Below, in pieces: positions 10,101 to 17,937 of a stretch of DNA of 64,000 nt (positions within the stretch are counted from its first letter, which is position 1; every line of letters begins with the position of its first letter). The stretch covers positions 806,001-870,000 of the forward strand of contig CAJXLB010000001.1 of the NCBI GenBank assembly GCA_913055905.1, read 5' to 3'. This DNA is from an uncultured Winogradskyella sp. Its GTDB lineage: Bacteria > Bacteroidota > Bacteroidia > Flavobacteriales > Flavobacteriaceae. The notes beneath the pieces were generated by a model. That model was given only the letters and a program-made list of their open reading frames with translations, was not told the origin of the DNA and searched no databases. The translations under genes were made by a program, and so were the position numbers.

Positions 10101-10809
10101 AACCAGCTTTACACCGTCTTTGGTTTGGAGAGGGCGCATGGGTGCTATGTTTCAATTTAGCTTAAGTTATGAGTCTTTTGAGGTAGAACCTACCGAAGGG
10201 CGTTTTATAAACACGGTAATAGGAGACAACGTGAGCTTTTCTGATGAATTCTATGGTGCTGACGTCATTTATAGCTATGCCAATTTTGATAACACCTCGT
10301 TTCCAACCCTTGGTATGAGTTTTGGAATGCATGTTGGTTACAGGCATAATGTTTCTACGAGCGATGGTTTTGGCTACATTAATCCAGAATTAGCAATAGA
10401 TTACAAGCTTACACCGTCCGGACAATTGGTTTTAGCCTCTAAGGTAAAAGGGCAAATAAATATTGGCGATGATTTCCAGTTTTATCAAGGCGCTAATTTG
10501 GGCCAAAATGAAGGGCTCAGAGGCTTTAGACGCGAGCGGTTCATTGGAAACTCAGCTTTTGCTCAGACAACGGACTTAAGACTAAATCTGCGAAAGGTTA
10601 AAACAGCATTACTGCCATTGAATATCGGATTCTTTGGAGGGTTTGATTATGGCAGGGTGTGGGCTGATGGCGAAGATTCTTCCATTTGGCATACCTCGGT
10701 TGGCGGTGGAATTTTTGCCGAAGCCGCAGAAATGCTATCCTTTAATCTTTCGGCCTTTAATAGTACAGATGGAGTTCTTTTTGCGTTCAGGCTCGGTTTC
10801 GGATTTTAA
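7102..10809 (+). CDS. Lipoprotein calcineurin-like phosphoesterase fused to an outer-membrane beta-barrel
   Basis: A 1235-residue envelope protein. The N-terminus has basic residues, a hydrophobic stretch and a lipobox ending at C30 (FSFSAC), so it is probably a lipoprotein. ATG 7102 is preferred to ATG 7156 because the latter would leave a very short signal with no positive charge. Residues ~50-370 are a metallophosphoesterase with the full motif set: LIGDAGL, YLGDNIYPKG, PGNHDWYSDG, AIHHPIFTNGP and VSGHEHTLQ. A middle region of unknown fold (~400-890) includes GDWDRHEDQWRW and RPVPRDRDQVF. From ~900 to the end, alternating aromatic strands finishing in FAFRLGFGF look like a BamA/surface-antigen-type barrel with a C-terminal Phe. 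Substrate and orientation are unknown. It is 15 nt downstream of egtD and could be read through from that operon. Confidence 0.85.
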   Translation: MYKIIDVFHLFKDRFQFLMLVAFIFSFSACATYELQVNEAVTKGFPIEKTLEHSFFLIGDAGLAAESGRDWAVVTLKEQLKKAESNSTVIYLGDNIYPKGLPKKDDESRAFAEAQLDAQIQAVNGFKGNTIFIPGNHDWYSDGLNGLERQEKYVEDRLGKDSFLPEDGCPIEKIDISDDIVLIILDSEWYLTNWDKHPKMNDKCDIKTREKFFVEFEDDIKKARGKTTIVAIHHPIFTNGPHGGQYSFKSHLSPIPVLGSLKNLIRKTGGVVTVDVQNKFYNEFRERIVAISQENDKTIFVSGHEHTLQYLIQDNLPQIVSGSGSKTSATRNVGSGLFSYGEIGFARLDVFTDGSSHVRFYAKGHNSPVFETTVHKADTEYVLPVFEEIPTTRKASIYSKEEITKGGLYRFFWGERYRKYFGTEIEAPTVRLDTLLGGLKPVRKGGGHQSKSLRLEDKMGRQYVMRALRKNALRYLQSVAFKNQYIEGQFEDTYTQDLLLDVFTGSHPYAPFTVAKLADAVGIYHTKPVLYYVPKQKALGAYNEDFGDELYMIEEHTSEGHGDKANFGYSNEIISTDDVLEKLLEDEEFVLDEASYIRARLFDMVIGDWDRHEDQWRWAEFKEDDRVVYRPVPRDRDQVFSIMSDGALLGVLTTIVPSLRLLQSYDEELKSTKWFNLEPYALDMALINNSGKPVWDQQVKIIQNGLTDEIIEEAFSFFPAEVMDSTIVEIKKKLKGRIQRLQDISDRYYEQLNRIAVVKGTHKDDWFDVVRLPDGKTKVTAYRIKGGDKADVMHERIYDKDITKEIWIYGLDDDDIFEVSGNGKSTIKLRLIGGQNKDVYGIKNGKKVKIYDYKSKESEFLTQRGTKKLTDDYDTNVYNYKKLKYNSNQFYPKIGANPDDGLALGFTNIYTRYGFERNPFSAQHKISAGYYFATQGFDFEYNGEIANVLGKLNLGLNAKFTSPNYATNFFGIGNETNNPQAEENDGLDVGRDYNRVKLEQTSFTPSLVWRGRMGAMFQFSLSYESFEVEPTEGRFINTVIGDNVSFSDEFYGADVIYSYANFDNTSFPTLGMSFGMHVGYRHNVSTSDGFGYINPELAIDYKLTPSGQLVLASKVKGQINIGDDFQFYQGANLGQNEGLRGFRRERFIGNSAFAQTTDLRLNLRKVKTALLPLNIGFFGGFDYGRVWADGEDSSIWHTSVGGGIFAEAAEMLSFNLSAFNSTDGVLFAFRLGFGF

Positions 10810-10817
10810 CCTTACCA

Positions 10818-11645
10818 TCACTGCTTGACGTTTTCTGGGGAAGCGTTTAGTTCAAACTCATAAATATTACCACCTTCCGGTCCATTGCGTTCATCTGTAA
10901 TAATTACAGTAGAGTTTGTTTTAAAACATACGCCTTCCTTTTGGGAATTATGGTTAAATTGTAGTTCTTCAATATTTCCAGAGAAAAAATCATCTCGATT
11001 AAACGCGGTCAATTTCCAAATTTTGTCATGGTTTAACAGCAGAACAGTTTTGCCGTCGTCGCTTATGTCGGCAGAAGTGATTTTGTTGTCCTTCCCAGGA
11101 AGATTGTAATCGGTTGTTTCAATGGCTTCATGTTTGCCTAAACGATTGGGCACTTTATAGACCTTAAAAGTTTTGGTCTCTTTTGTAAATATGTAGAAGT
11201 AATTGTTCAAAATAAAGAAGGCTTCAAAATCTTCTCCTTTTTTCTGTTTTGGCAAATAAAAATCTATTCGTTGGGCTTTAGTTTGGAATTTGTCTAAATC
11301 ATCTTTGTCAATTTTATAGATGGTATATAATCTTCCGTCCTTGGCATTATTGCCGAATTCACCAATATAGATATTCCCTTCCGAGTCCATGGTAAGATCT
11401 TCCCAATCCCTATTTTCGGCATTTTCAATGGTAATCGTCTTAATTATTTTACCATTTTGTTTGAGCCCATAGAGCGTATTTGAGTTTCCGGAATCTTCAA
11501 TGACCCATAAGACCTTAGCATCATGAGCATATTCTGCTGCAGACACTTCCTCTAAATCATTGCTCAGGTCGCCTAAAAGCTTCAAATTGCCTTGAGATTG
11601 GCAAGAGGATACAATGAGAAAAATAAAAATTAGTCTTTTGGACAT
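10818..11645 (-). CDS. Putative lipoprotein with beta-propeller-like repeats
   Basis: A 275-residue protein with a short signal peptide and lipobox (FLIVSSCQSQ, Cys ~15). The rest resembles SdiA-regulated or NHL-like propellers: segments such as VLWVIEDSGNSNTLYGL, DWEDLTMDSEGNIYIGEFGN, ITSADISDDGKTVLLLNHD and GVCFKTNSTVIITDERNG recur at roughly blade-length intervals. No catalytic motif is evident, so I give no function. The gene is convergent with the phosphoesterase-barrel gene (8 nt between stops) and divergent from the flavoprotein at 11680. Confidence 0.75.
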   Translation of the reverse strand: MSKRLIFIFLIVSSCQSQGNLKLLGDLSNDLEEVSAAEYAHDAKVLWVIEDSGNSNTLYGLKQNGKIIKTITIENAENRDWEDLTMDSEGNIYIGEFGNNAKDGRLYTIYKIDKDDLDKFQTKAQRIDFYLPKQKKGEDFEAFFILNNYFYIFTKETKTFKVYKVPNRLGKHEAIETTDYNLPGKDNKITSADISDDGKTVLLLNHDKIWKLTAFNRDDFFSGNIEELQFNHNSQKEGVCFKTNSTVIITDERNGPEGGNIYEFELNASPENVKQ

Positions 11646-11679
11646 TATACATGTAATTTTGAGATTTTAGACAATAGTA

Positions 11680-12894
11680 TTGCAGACATACAAAGATATC
11701 ATAATTATTGGCGGAGGCGCAGCAGGTTTTTTTGCGGCGATTAATATTGCGGAGAAGTATCCTGACAAAACCGTTTGCATCTTGGAAAAAGGTAAAACCG
11801 GACTTCAAAAAGTGAAAATTTCAGGAGGTGGTCGCTGTAATGTTACTCATGCCGAATTTATTCCTTCAGAACTGATTAAAAATTATCCAAGAGGAGATAA
11901 GGAACTTTTGGGACCTTTTCACCGCTTTATGACGGGCGATACAATGGCGTGGTTCGAAGAGCGAGGCGTATCGTTAAAAATTGAAGACGATGGTAGAATA
12001 TTCCCAGTTTCTAATTCATCAAGCACGATTATTGATTGTTTTTTAAGCGAGGCTGAGAAACATAAGGTGGAAGTGTTATACAGCTGTGCCGTTAACGGCG
12101 TCTACAAGAAGAATGACAGGTTTACTATTGCTACTAATAAGGGCCAATTTCAGTGTGAAAAATTAGTCGTAGCATCCGGAAGCAGTCAGAAAATGTGGAA
12201 TGTCCTAAAAGATATGGGACACTCTATCGTGCAGCCCGTACCATCACTTTTTACCTTTGACATCAATGACAAGCGCATAAATAGTATTCCTGGCGTTGTT
12301 GCAAAAAACGTAGAAGTGAAAGTGAGAGGCACAGCTCTAGTTTCCGATGGGCCTTTGCTTATAACTCATGTTGGTATGAGTGCTCCGGCCATATTAAAAC
12401 TTTCGGCCTTCGGAGCTTTAGAACTAGCCAAGCTAGGCTATAATTTTGAGATTGAAGTCAATTTTATCCGTAAGCCAACCGAAGCATGTGTAAGCGATTT
12501 AATAAAGGTTAAAAGTGCATTCCCTAAAAAGGCGGCAGTGAATACACCGCAATTTGGACTGCCCAAACGTTTATGGAAACAACTGGTATTAGCTTCACAA
12601 ATTACAGACACCGATAAATGGGCGAATCTTACCAAATACCAGGTGCAAAATTTGGCAGAACAGATCACCAATGCTGTGTTTCAAGTAACGGGCAAAAGCA
12701 CCTTTAAGGAGGAATTTGTTACTGCTGGTGGTGTTGACCTAAAGGAAGTTGACTTCAGAACTTTTCAAAGTAAGTTGGTGCCCAATCTTTATTTTGCAGG
12801 AGAAGTCCTTAATGTAGATGCCATAACAGGTGGATTTAACTTTCAGAATGCTTGGACAGGCGGTTATATAGTATCACAAGCTATAGGTTCTTAA
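11680..12894 (+). CDS. NAD(P)/FAD-dependent oxidoreductase, HI0933/BaiN family
   Basis: A 404-residue flavoprotein of the HI0933-like (YhiN/BaiN) family. The N-terminal FAD-binding motif is IIIIGGGAAGFFAAINIA (~8-25), followed by the family hallmark KVKISGGGRCNVTHAEF (~46-62) and a C-terminal FAD site with YFAGEVLNVDAITGGFN. Members are predicted oxidoreductases; the physiological substrate is unknown here. The start is TTG 11680, directly before the Rossmann fold; no upstream ATG is available in frame. It stands alone, divergent from the propeller lipoprotein and followed by a 134-nt gap before the mevalonate operon. Confidence 0.9.
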   Translation: MQTYKDIIIIGGGAAGFFAAINIAEKYPDKTVCILEKGKTGLQKVKISGGGRCNVTHAEFIPSELIKNYPRGDKELLGPFHRFMTGDTMAWFEERGVSLKIEDDGRIFPVSNSSSTIIDCFLSEAEKHKVEVLYSCAVNGVYKKNDRFTIATNKGQFQCEKLVVASGSSQKMWNVLKDMGHSIVQPVPSLFTFDINDKRINSIPGVVAKNVEVKVRGTALVSDGPLLITHVGMSAPAILKLSAFGALELAKLGYNFEIEVNFIRKPTEACVSDLIKVKSAFPKKAAVNTPQFGLPKRLWKQLVLASQITDTDKWANLTKYQVQNLAEQITNAVFQVTGKSTFKEEFVTAGGVDLKEVDFRTFQSKLVPNLYFAGEVLNVDAITGGFNFQNAWTGGYIVSQAIGS

Positions 12895-13003
12895 AGTGTT
12901 AGATTGTAATACATTGAGTACTGTAATGACTTACAATAATTCCAAATTAAACATTAAATGTGGTAGATTGTTGGGCATGGATACAACAACCGTTGGATTT
13001 GCG

Positions 13004-13011
13004 TATTTTTG
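13004..13011 (+). promoter_or_regulatory. Bacteroidota -7 promoter box upstream of mvaD
   Basis: TATTTTTG matches the Bacteroidota -7 consensus TAnnTTTG and lies 17 nt before the mvaD ATG, giving a short 5' leader. No convincing -33 TTTG sits at the usual spacing, so this is a moderate call. Confidence 0.45.
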
Positions 13012-13028
13012 CCCCATAGAAAAAGAGA

Positions 13029-14120
13029 ATGGTTGAAAAAGATTTTATATTAAACACTGAAAAAGCTACCCTTAAAAAAGGTAAGGTTAAATGGGAATCG
13101 CCCAGCAATATTGCCTTAGTTAAATATTGGGGAAAGAGGGAAAACCAAATTCCGGCAAATCCGTCAATTAGTTTTACACTATCAAAATCTAAAACCATTA
13201 CGGAACTTAGTTTTGAAAAAAAATCCGAAACCAAGAACTTTAGTTTTGACGTGTATTTTGAAGGCGAACGGTACGAAGCCTTTAAGCCAAAGATTGAAAC
13301 GTTCTTTCAGCGGATCGAACCTTATATGCCCTTTTTGAGGGATTATCACTTTAAAATCGATACTAAAAATACCTTTCCTCATAGTTCCGGTATTGCATCT
13401 TCAGCATCTGGGATGTCAGCACTGGCTCTGTGTTTAATGGACATGGAACGATTACTTTTTGGTATGGACGTGAGCCAAGACTATTTTAATAAAAAAGCCT
13501 CCTTTTTAGCGCGATTAGGCTCAGGGAGTGCTTGTAGAAGTATTGAAGGAGAAGTGGTCATTTGGGGTGAAAATGAAAGTTTTTCTGAAAGTTCTGATTT
13601 ATATGGTGTAAAATTTTCCGATGATTTACACCCAAACTTTAAGAATTTTCAGGATGCCATACTATTGGTAGATAAAGGAGAAAAACAAGTGAGTAGCACG
13701 GTAGGCCATAAGCTTATGGAGGGCCATCCTTTTGCGGCGCAACGATTTAACCAAGCACATAATAATCTATCTGAATTAAAAAATGTGCTCATTACAGGTA
13801 ATCTAAACCGCTTTATTGAAATTGTAGAAAGTGAGGCATTGACCTTGCATGCTATGATGATGACCAGTATGCCGTATTTCATTTTAATGAAACCGAATAC
13901 CTTGGAAATAATCCAGAAAATTTGGAACTATAGAGCTCAAAATAACTCTAATTTATGTTTTACTTTAGATGCAGGCGCTAATGTACATTTACTGTTTCCA
14001 GAGGCCGAAGCAGATGAGGTTTATGAATTCATTAAGAGTCAGTTAGTTGCATATTGCCAAAACGGTCACTATATTTGTGATAGTATTGGTAAAGGTGCGT
14101 CTCAATTAAAAACGCCCTAA
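13029..14120 (+). CDS. mvaD: Diphosphomevalonate decarboxylase
   Basis: A GHMP-fold enzyme of 363 residues that decarboxylates mevalonate diphosphate with ATP to isopentenyl diphosphate. Visible landmarks are ESPSNIALVKYWGKRE (~24-39), the phosphate-binding loop PHSSGIASSASGMSALAL (~117-134), and GSGSACRSIEGEVVIWG (~159-175), all diagnostic of this enzyme rather than other GHMP kinases. It starts at ATG 13029 and heads an isoprenoid operon with mevalonate kinase 15 nt downstream. Together they show that isoprenoids are made by the mevalonate route, as in many Flavobacteriaceae. Confidence 0.95.
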   Translation: MVEKDFILNTEKATLKKGKVKWESPSNIALVKYWGKRENQIPANPSISFTLSKSKTITELSFEKKSETKNFSFDVYFEGERYEAFKPKIETFFQRIEPYMPFLRDYHFKIDTKNTFPHSSGIASSASGMSALALCLMDMERLLFGMDVSQDYFNKKASFLARLGSGSACRSIEGEVVIWGENESFSESSDLYGVKFSDDLHPNFKNFQDAILLVDKGEKQVSSTVGHKLMEGHPFAAQRFNQAHNNLSELKNVLITGNLNRFIEIVESEALTLHAMMMTSMPYFILMKPNTLEIIQKIWNYRAQNNSNLCFTLDAGANVHLLFPEAEADEVYEFIKSQLVAYCQNGHYICDSIGKGASQLKTP

Positions 14121-14135
14121 CCCCAAATAAAAGTC

Positions 14136-15065
14136 ATGAAAGGACCCCTATTTTATTCAAAGATTCTGTTATTCGGAGAATACGGCATCATCAAAGATTC
14201 AAAAGGTTTATCTATTCCTTACAACTTCTATAACGGAGCTTTAAAGGTTGATGAAAATCCTTCAGAAGCTGCAGTAAAATCCAATCAGAGCCTGAGAGCT
14301 TTTGCAACCTATCTTTCTGAGATTGATCCAGAGCTCGTAACTTTCGACATTACAAAATTACAAGAGGATGTCAATGCAGGCATGTATTTTGACTCTTCTA
14401 TACCGCAGGGTTATGGTGTAGGGAGCAGTGGTGCTTTGGTAGCGGCCATATATGACAAGTATGCTAACAATAAAATAACCGTATTAGAAAACCTTACCAG
14501 AGAAAAACTGTTGAAGCTAAAGGCAATTTTCTCGGAAATGGAATCGTTTTTCCATGGTAAATCTTCTGGTTTAGACCCTTTGAACAGTTATTTAAGCCTT
14601 CCTATACTTATTAAATCCAAGGACGATATTGAAGCTACAGGTATTCCTGCACAAAAGTCAGACGGTAAAGGTGCTGTGTTCTTGTTAGACAGCGGAGTCG
14701 TTGGGGAAACAGCTCCTATGGTAAGCATTTTTATGGAAAATATGAAGAATGAGGGCTTCAGAAATATGCTGAAAGAACAATTTATAAAACACACAGACGC
14801 CTGTGTTGATGACTTTTTAAAAGGAGATATTAAGTCCTTGTTTCAAAACACAAAACAGCTTTCAAAAATTGTGTTGAACAATTTTAAACCGATGATCCCT
14901 GCACAGTTCCACGACCTTTGGAAAAATGGCATCGACACTAACGCCTATTATTTGAAATTATGTGGTTCTGGTGGTGGAGGTTATATCTTAGGATTTACCG
15001 AGGATATAGAGCGAGCTAAGGAAGCACTAAACGGCCATAAGCTCGAAGTGGTCTACAATTTCTAA
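14136..15065 (+). CDS. mvk: Mevalonate kinase (GHMP family)
   Basis: A 309-residue GHMP kinase. LLFGEYGIIKDSKGLSIPY near the N-terminus, the ATP loop SSIPQGYGVGSSGALVAAIY (~89-108), GKSSGLDPLNSYLS, and the C-terminal LCGSGGGGYILGF are typical of the mevalonate kinase branch. It phosphorylates mevalonate at the first committed step after HMG-CoA reductase. Position between mvaD and a polyprenyl transferase supports this over galactokinase or homoserine kinase. A phosphomevalonate kinase is not adjacent. Confidence 0.9.
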   Translation: MKGPLFYSKILLFGEYGIIKDSKGLSIPYNFYNGALKVDENPSEAAVKSNQSLRAFATYLSEIDPELVTFDITKLQEDVNAGMYFDSSIPQGYGVGSSGALVAAIYDKYANNKITVLENLTREKLLKLKAIFSEMESFFHGKSSGLDPLNSYLSLPILIKSKDDIEATGIPAQKSDGKGAVFLLDSGVVGETAPMVSIFMENMKNEGFRNMLKEQFIKHTDACVDDFLKGDIKSLFQNTKQLSKIVLNNFKPMIPAQFHDLWKNGIDTNAYYLKLCGSGGGGYILGFTEDIERAKEALNGHKLEVVYNF

Positions 15066-15078
15066 AGCCGAGATTTTC

Positions 15079-15180
15079 ATGGTAACATTATCCAATCTCA
15101 TTGTTTTTATAGCTTTGGTTGTATTTGGCGTTATTGTTATTGCATTAAGTTACCGTGGCGCGAAAAATAGAAAAAAGTAA
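15079..15180 (+). CDS. 33-residue single-pass membrane peptide
   Basis: A short ORF (ATG 15079, TAA 15178-15180) sits exactly between mevalonate kinase (13 nt) and the UbiA prenyltransferase (11 nt), same strand. It encodes a hydrophobic segment (SNLIVFIALVVFGVIVIAL, residues ~5-23) followed by a strongly basic tail (RGAKNRKK), the topology of a small N-out membrane protein. Spacing identical to real genes of the operon and the clean transmembrane-plus-basic design argue that it is translated. Its role is unknown; a subunit of, or modifier for, the adjacent membrane prenyltransferase is one possibility. Confidence 0.6.
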   Translation: MVTLSNLIVFIALVVFGVIVIALSYRGAKNRKK

Positions 15181-15191
15181 TTCTTACTGTT

Positions 15192-16094
15192 ATGCTATCT
15201 CGCAAACAGAAGCTTATTTTTCTGAAGTTTTTCAGCATGTTTTCCGTGGTGAGAGGCTATAACATTTTAGTTGTAGTTATTGCTCAATATTTAGCATCAA
15301 TTTACATTTTTGCACCTGACGTTCCCTTAAAAAAGGTGCTATTTGATGTCAATTTATTAATGTTGGTCTTGGCATCCTCTGCTGCAATAGCCGCAGGATA
15401 CATTATCAATAATTTTTACGACTCTGAAAAGGACCTCATCAACAGACCTCAAAAAACGATGCTGGACAGGCTGGTAAGTCAAAATACAAAGCTGTCATTT
15501 TACTTCGTTTTAAATTTCTTGGTTCTGGTCTTTGCAAGTTATGTGTCCTTTAGGGCAGTTGTGTTCTTTGCCCTATACATTTTTGCCATTTGGCTGTATT
15601 CGCACCGTCTTAAAAAGAGGCCAATGGTTGGCAATATTGTTTCGGCCATTTTAACGGTAACACCATTTTTTGCTATTTTTATTTATTACAGCAATTTTGA
15701 ATTAGTGGTTTTTGCCCATGCTGTTTTCCTCTTCTTATTGGTTTCCATGCGCGAGCTTACGAAGGATCTAGAGAATATTAAAGGTGATTTGGCCTTGGAT
15801 TATAGAACCGTACCAGTAGTTTATGGTGAAAGAATTTCAAAAATCATGCTATCCGTTGTTGCAGTGATCACTATAGCTTGGGCTTTTTTGTTGATTTTCT
15901 TTTTTGATATTGGTCATATGTATATCTTCTTTTATCTCTGCATAGTTTTATTGGTTGTGTTTCTTTTAATACTATGGAGATCCAAAAGGAAAATTCACTT
16001 TCTGATCTTGCACAATATGCTCAAACTTATCATTGTTGGAGGTGTATTTTCTATTTTGCTAATAGACGTTTCAGTTGTATTAAACCGAATATAA
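15192..16094 (+). CDS. UbiA-family prenyltransferase (geranylgeranylglycerol-phosphate geranylgeranyltransferase-like)
   Basis: A 300-residue integral membrane protein with about eight to nine hydrophobic segments. The first Asp-rich motif is INNFYDSEKDLINRP (NxxxDxxxD, ~76) and the second lies in RELTKDLENIKGDLALDYRT (~197-215), the two Mg-prenyl-diphosphate sites of UbiA enzymes. Bacteroidota proteins of this type are usually named geranylgeranylglycerol-phosphate geranylgeranyltransferase after archaeal DGGGP synthase; whether it makes an ether lipid or attaches prenyl chains to a quinone precursor is not decided by sequence. Placement after mevalonate genes fits a consumer of isoprenoid diphosphates. 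Confidence 0.85.
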   Translation: MLSRKQKLIFLKFFSMFSVVRGYNILVVVIAQYLASIYIFAPDVPLKKVLFDVNLLMLVLASSAAIAAGYIINNFYDSEKDLINRPQKTMLDRLVSQNTKLSFYFVLNFLVLVFASYVSFRAVVFFALYIFAIWLYSHRLKKRPMVGNIVSAILTVTPFFAIFIYYSNFELVVFAHAVFLFLLVSMRELTKDLENIKGDLALDYRTVPVVYGERISKIMLSVVAVITIAWAFLLIFFFDIGHMYIFFYLCIVLLVVFLLILWRSKRKIHFLILHNMLKLIIVGGVFSILLIDVSVVLNRI

Positions 16095-17042
16095 ATGGAT
16101 TCTACTTTAAAAATTGCGATGGCTCAAATTGCACCTGTTTGGTTAGATAAAGAGGCCACATTAAAGAAAATAGAAAAGGCTATAATAGAAGCAGCTTCTC
16201 AATCCAGTGAGCTCATTGTCTTTGGCGAGGCCTTGTTGCCTGGTTATCCATTTTGGTTGGCCTTAACGGGAGGTGCAGAATGGAATAAGGATTTAAATAA
16301 AAAGCTTCATGCACATTATGTATCAAATTCGGTTTGTATTGAAAAAGGCGACTTAGATGCCATCTGTAAATTGGCCAAATCTCACCATATTGCTGTGTAT
16401 TTGGGAATAATAGAAAGACCGCTGGACAGAGGAGGGCATAGCATCTATGCTTCGTTGGTATATATTGACCCAACAGGTGACATAAAATCGGTACACAGAA
16501 AATTACGTCCTACGTATGATGAGCGCCTCACGTGGTCTCCGGGAGATGGTAACGGATTACGGGTGCACGATTTAAAAGCTTTTACTGTAGGAGGCTTAAA
16601 TTGCTGGGAAAATTGGATGCCACTGCCAAGAGCAGCCTTATATGGGCAGGGTGAAAATCTACATATCGCGGCTTGGCCAGGTAGTGACCATAATACAAAA
16701 GATATCACACGTTTTATAGCACGCGAGTCGCGTTCTTTCGTGGTCTCCGTTTCTGCCATAATGAGGCCTTCGGACTTTCCTAAAACCACTCCTTTTTACG
16801 ATGAGGTTGTAAAAAATGCACCGCAATGGCTCGCTAACGGCGGCAGTTGCATAGCCGGACCAGATGGTGAGTGGATTGTTGAGCCAATAGTTGAAAAGGA
16901 AGAGCTCATTATTCAAACCATAGATTTTAATCGTGTGCTAGAAGAACGACAGAACTTTGATCCAGCTGGTCATTATTCAAGGCCAGATGTCACGAAACTC
17001 ATAGTGAATAGAGAACGTCAAAGTACCCTAGAAATAAAGTAG
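16095..17042 (+). CDS. Nitrilase / carbon-nitrogen hydrolase
   Basis: A 315-residue nitrilase-superfamily enzyme with the full catalytic triad: E45 in FGEALLPGYP, K136 in VHRKLRPTYDER, and the nucleophile C170 in GGLNCWENWMPL. The CWEN(W) context and the HRKLRPT motif are those of true nitrilases, which convert R-CN to carboxylic acid and ammonia, rather than of amidases or NAD synthetase domains. The natural nitrile is unknown. The ATG follows the prenyltransferase stop directly, so it belongs to the mevalonate/prenyl operon, an unusual place for a nitrilase. Confidence 0.9.
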   Translation: MDSTLKIAMAQIAPVWLDKEATLKKIEKAIIEAASQSSELIVFGEALLPGYPFWLALTGGAEWNKDLNKKLHAHYVSNSVCIEKGDLDAICKLAKSHHIAVYLGIIERPLDRGGHSIYASLVYIDPTGDIKSVHRKLRPTYDERLTWSPGDGNGLRVHDLKAFTVGGLNCWENWMPLPRAALYGQGENLHIAAWPGSDHNTKDITRFIARESRSFVVSVSAIMRPSDFPKTTPFYDEVVKNAPQWLANGGSCIAGPDGEWIVEPIVEKEELIIQTIDFNRVLEERQNFDPAGHYSRPDVTKLIVNRERQSTLEIK

Positions 17043-17043
17043 A

Positions 17044-17069
17044 TTGTGTTAACTATTGTTATACCTTTG
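17044..17069 (+). promoter_or_regulatory. Promoter-like site before the pseudouridine synthase
   Basis: TACCTTTG (17062-17069) fits TAnnTTTG, with TTG at 17044-17046 upstream at a somewhat short spacing of 15 nt. It lies 19 nt before the ATG at 17089 and just after the nitrilase stop, so the pseudouridine synthase could be transcribed on its own. Confidence 0.5.
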
Positions 17070-17088
17070 TAGCCTAATTTAATAAGAC

Positions 17089-17895
17089 ATGAACAGATTC
17101 AAAGGAGGCAGGGGAAAGTCAGAACAATCTGGTAAAAAGCATGAAAATAGGCCTAATAAGAAAGGGCCAAAAAAAGGGTCAGATACCCAAGACCTCATGC
17201 GATTGAATAAATATATTGCTAATTCGGGAATTTGTTCGCGAAGGGAAGCAGACCAAAATATTGCCCTTGGCTTGGTTACCGTAAACGGCAAGGTGGTAAC
17301 AGAAATGGGCTTTAAAGTGAAGCGAACAGACGAAGTTAAGTTTGATGGTAGACGGATAAACCCAGAACCATTAACTTATGTGCTCTTAAATAAGCCAAAA
17401 GGATTTGCGACTACAACAGCCGAAGGAAAAGGAAGAACGGTGATGGACTTAGTGGCCAACGCTACTAATGCCAAAATAAAACCTATAGGTCGCTTAGGAA
17501 GGAACTCATTGGGGCTTTTGTTATTTACTAACGATGATAAAGTAGTACAAAAGTTTACTAACTCTAAAACTGGTGTGGCTAGATTATTTCATGTAGAACT
17601 AGACAAAAACTTAAAACATGAACATTTAATTGCTATTAAAGAAGGTTTTAAGATTGAAGATAAACTTATAACGGTAGAAGATATCAGCTATGTGCAAGGC
17701 GAAGCCAAGAACCAAATAGGTATCAAGATTAAAAATACCGGGAATTCCATTTTGAGAACAATTTTTGACCATTTCAATTACAACATCGTGAAAATTGACT
17801 GCGTGGCTATTGGCCACCTCACAAAAAAAGATTTGCCACGAGGACATTGGAAACATTTAACCAAGCAAGAGGTTAACACCCTAAAAATGCTGTAA
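17089..17895 (+). CDS. RluB/RsuA-type rRNA pseudouridine synthase
   Basis: A 268-residue protein with a low-complexity basic N-terminus (~1-38, rich in G, K, R and P), an S4 RNA-binding domain (MRLNKYIANSGICSRREAD, ~42-60, and GLVTVNGKVV), then the pseudouridine synthase core. The catalytic motif appears as IGRLGRNSLGLLLFTNDD, where the usual RLDxxTxGLLLLTNDG shows Gly-Arg-Asn in place of the canonical catalytic Asp region. RluB-like enzymes modify helix 89 of 23S rRNA. The apparent change of the Asp (RLGRNS rather than RLDxxT/S) is odd and could mean altered or lost activity. It ends about 45 nt before the promoter of the polyamine operon. Confidence 0.85.
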   Translation: MNRFKGGRGKSEQSGKKHENRPNKKGPKKGSDTQDLMRLNKYIANSGICSRREADQNIALGLVTVNGKVVTEMGFKVKRTDEVKFDGRRINPEPLTYVLLNKPKGFATTTAEGKGRTVMDLVANATNAKIKPIGRLGRNSLGLLLFTNDDKVVQKFTNSKTGVARLFHVELDKNLKHEHLIAIKEGFKIEDKLITVEDISYVQGEAKNQIGIKIKNTGNSILRTIFDHFNYNIVKIDCVAIGHLTKKDLPRGHWKHLTKQEVNTLKML

Positions 17896-17937
17896 TTAAC
17901 TTCAGTAAATTTTTTTAAAAAAATAATGCGCTTTGTC

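Noticed and set aside
12947-13234. 95-codon minus-strand ORF over the mvaD promoter and start
   Set aside because: It is antisense to a well-supported enzyme gene and has no recognisable motif.
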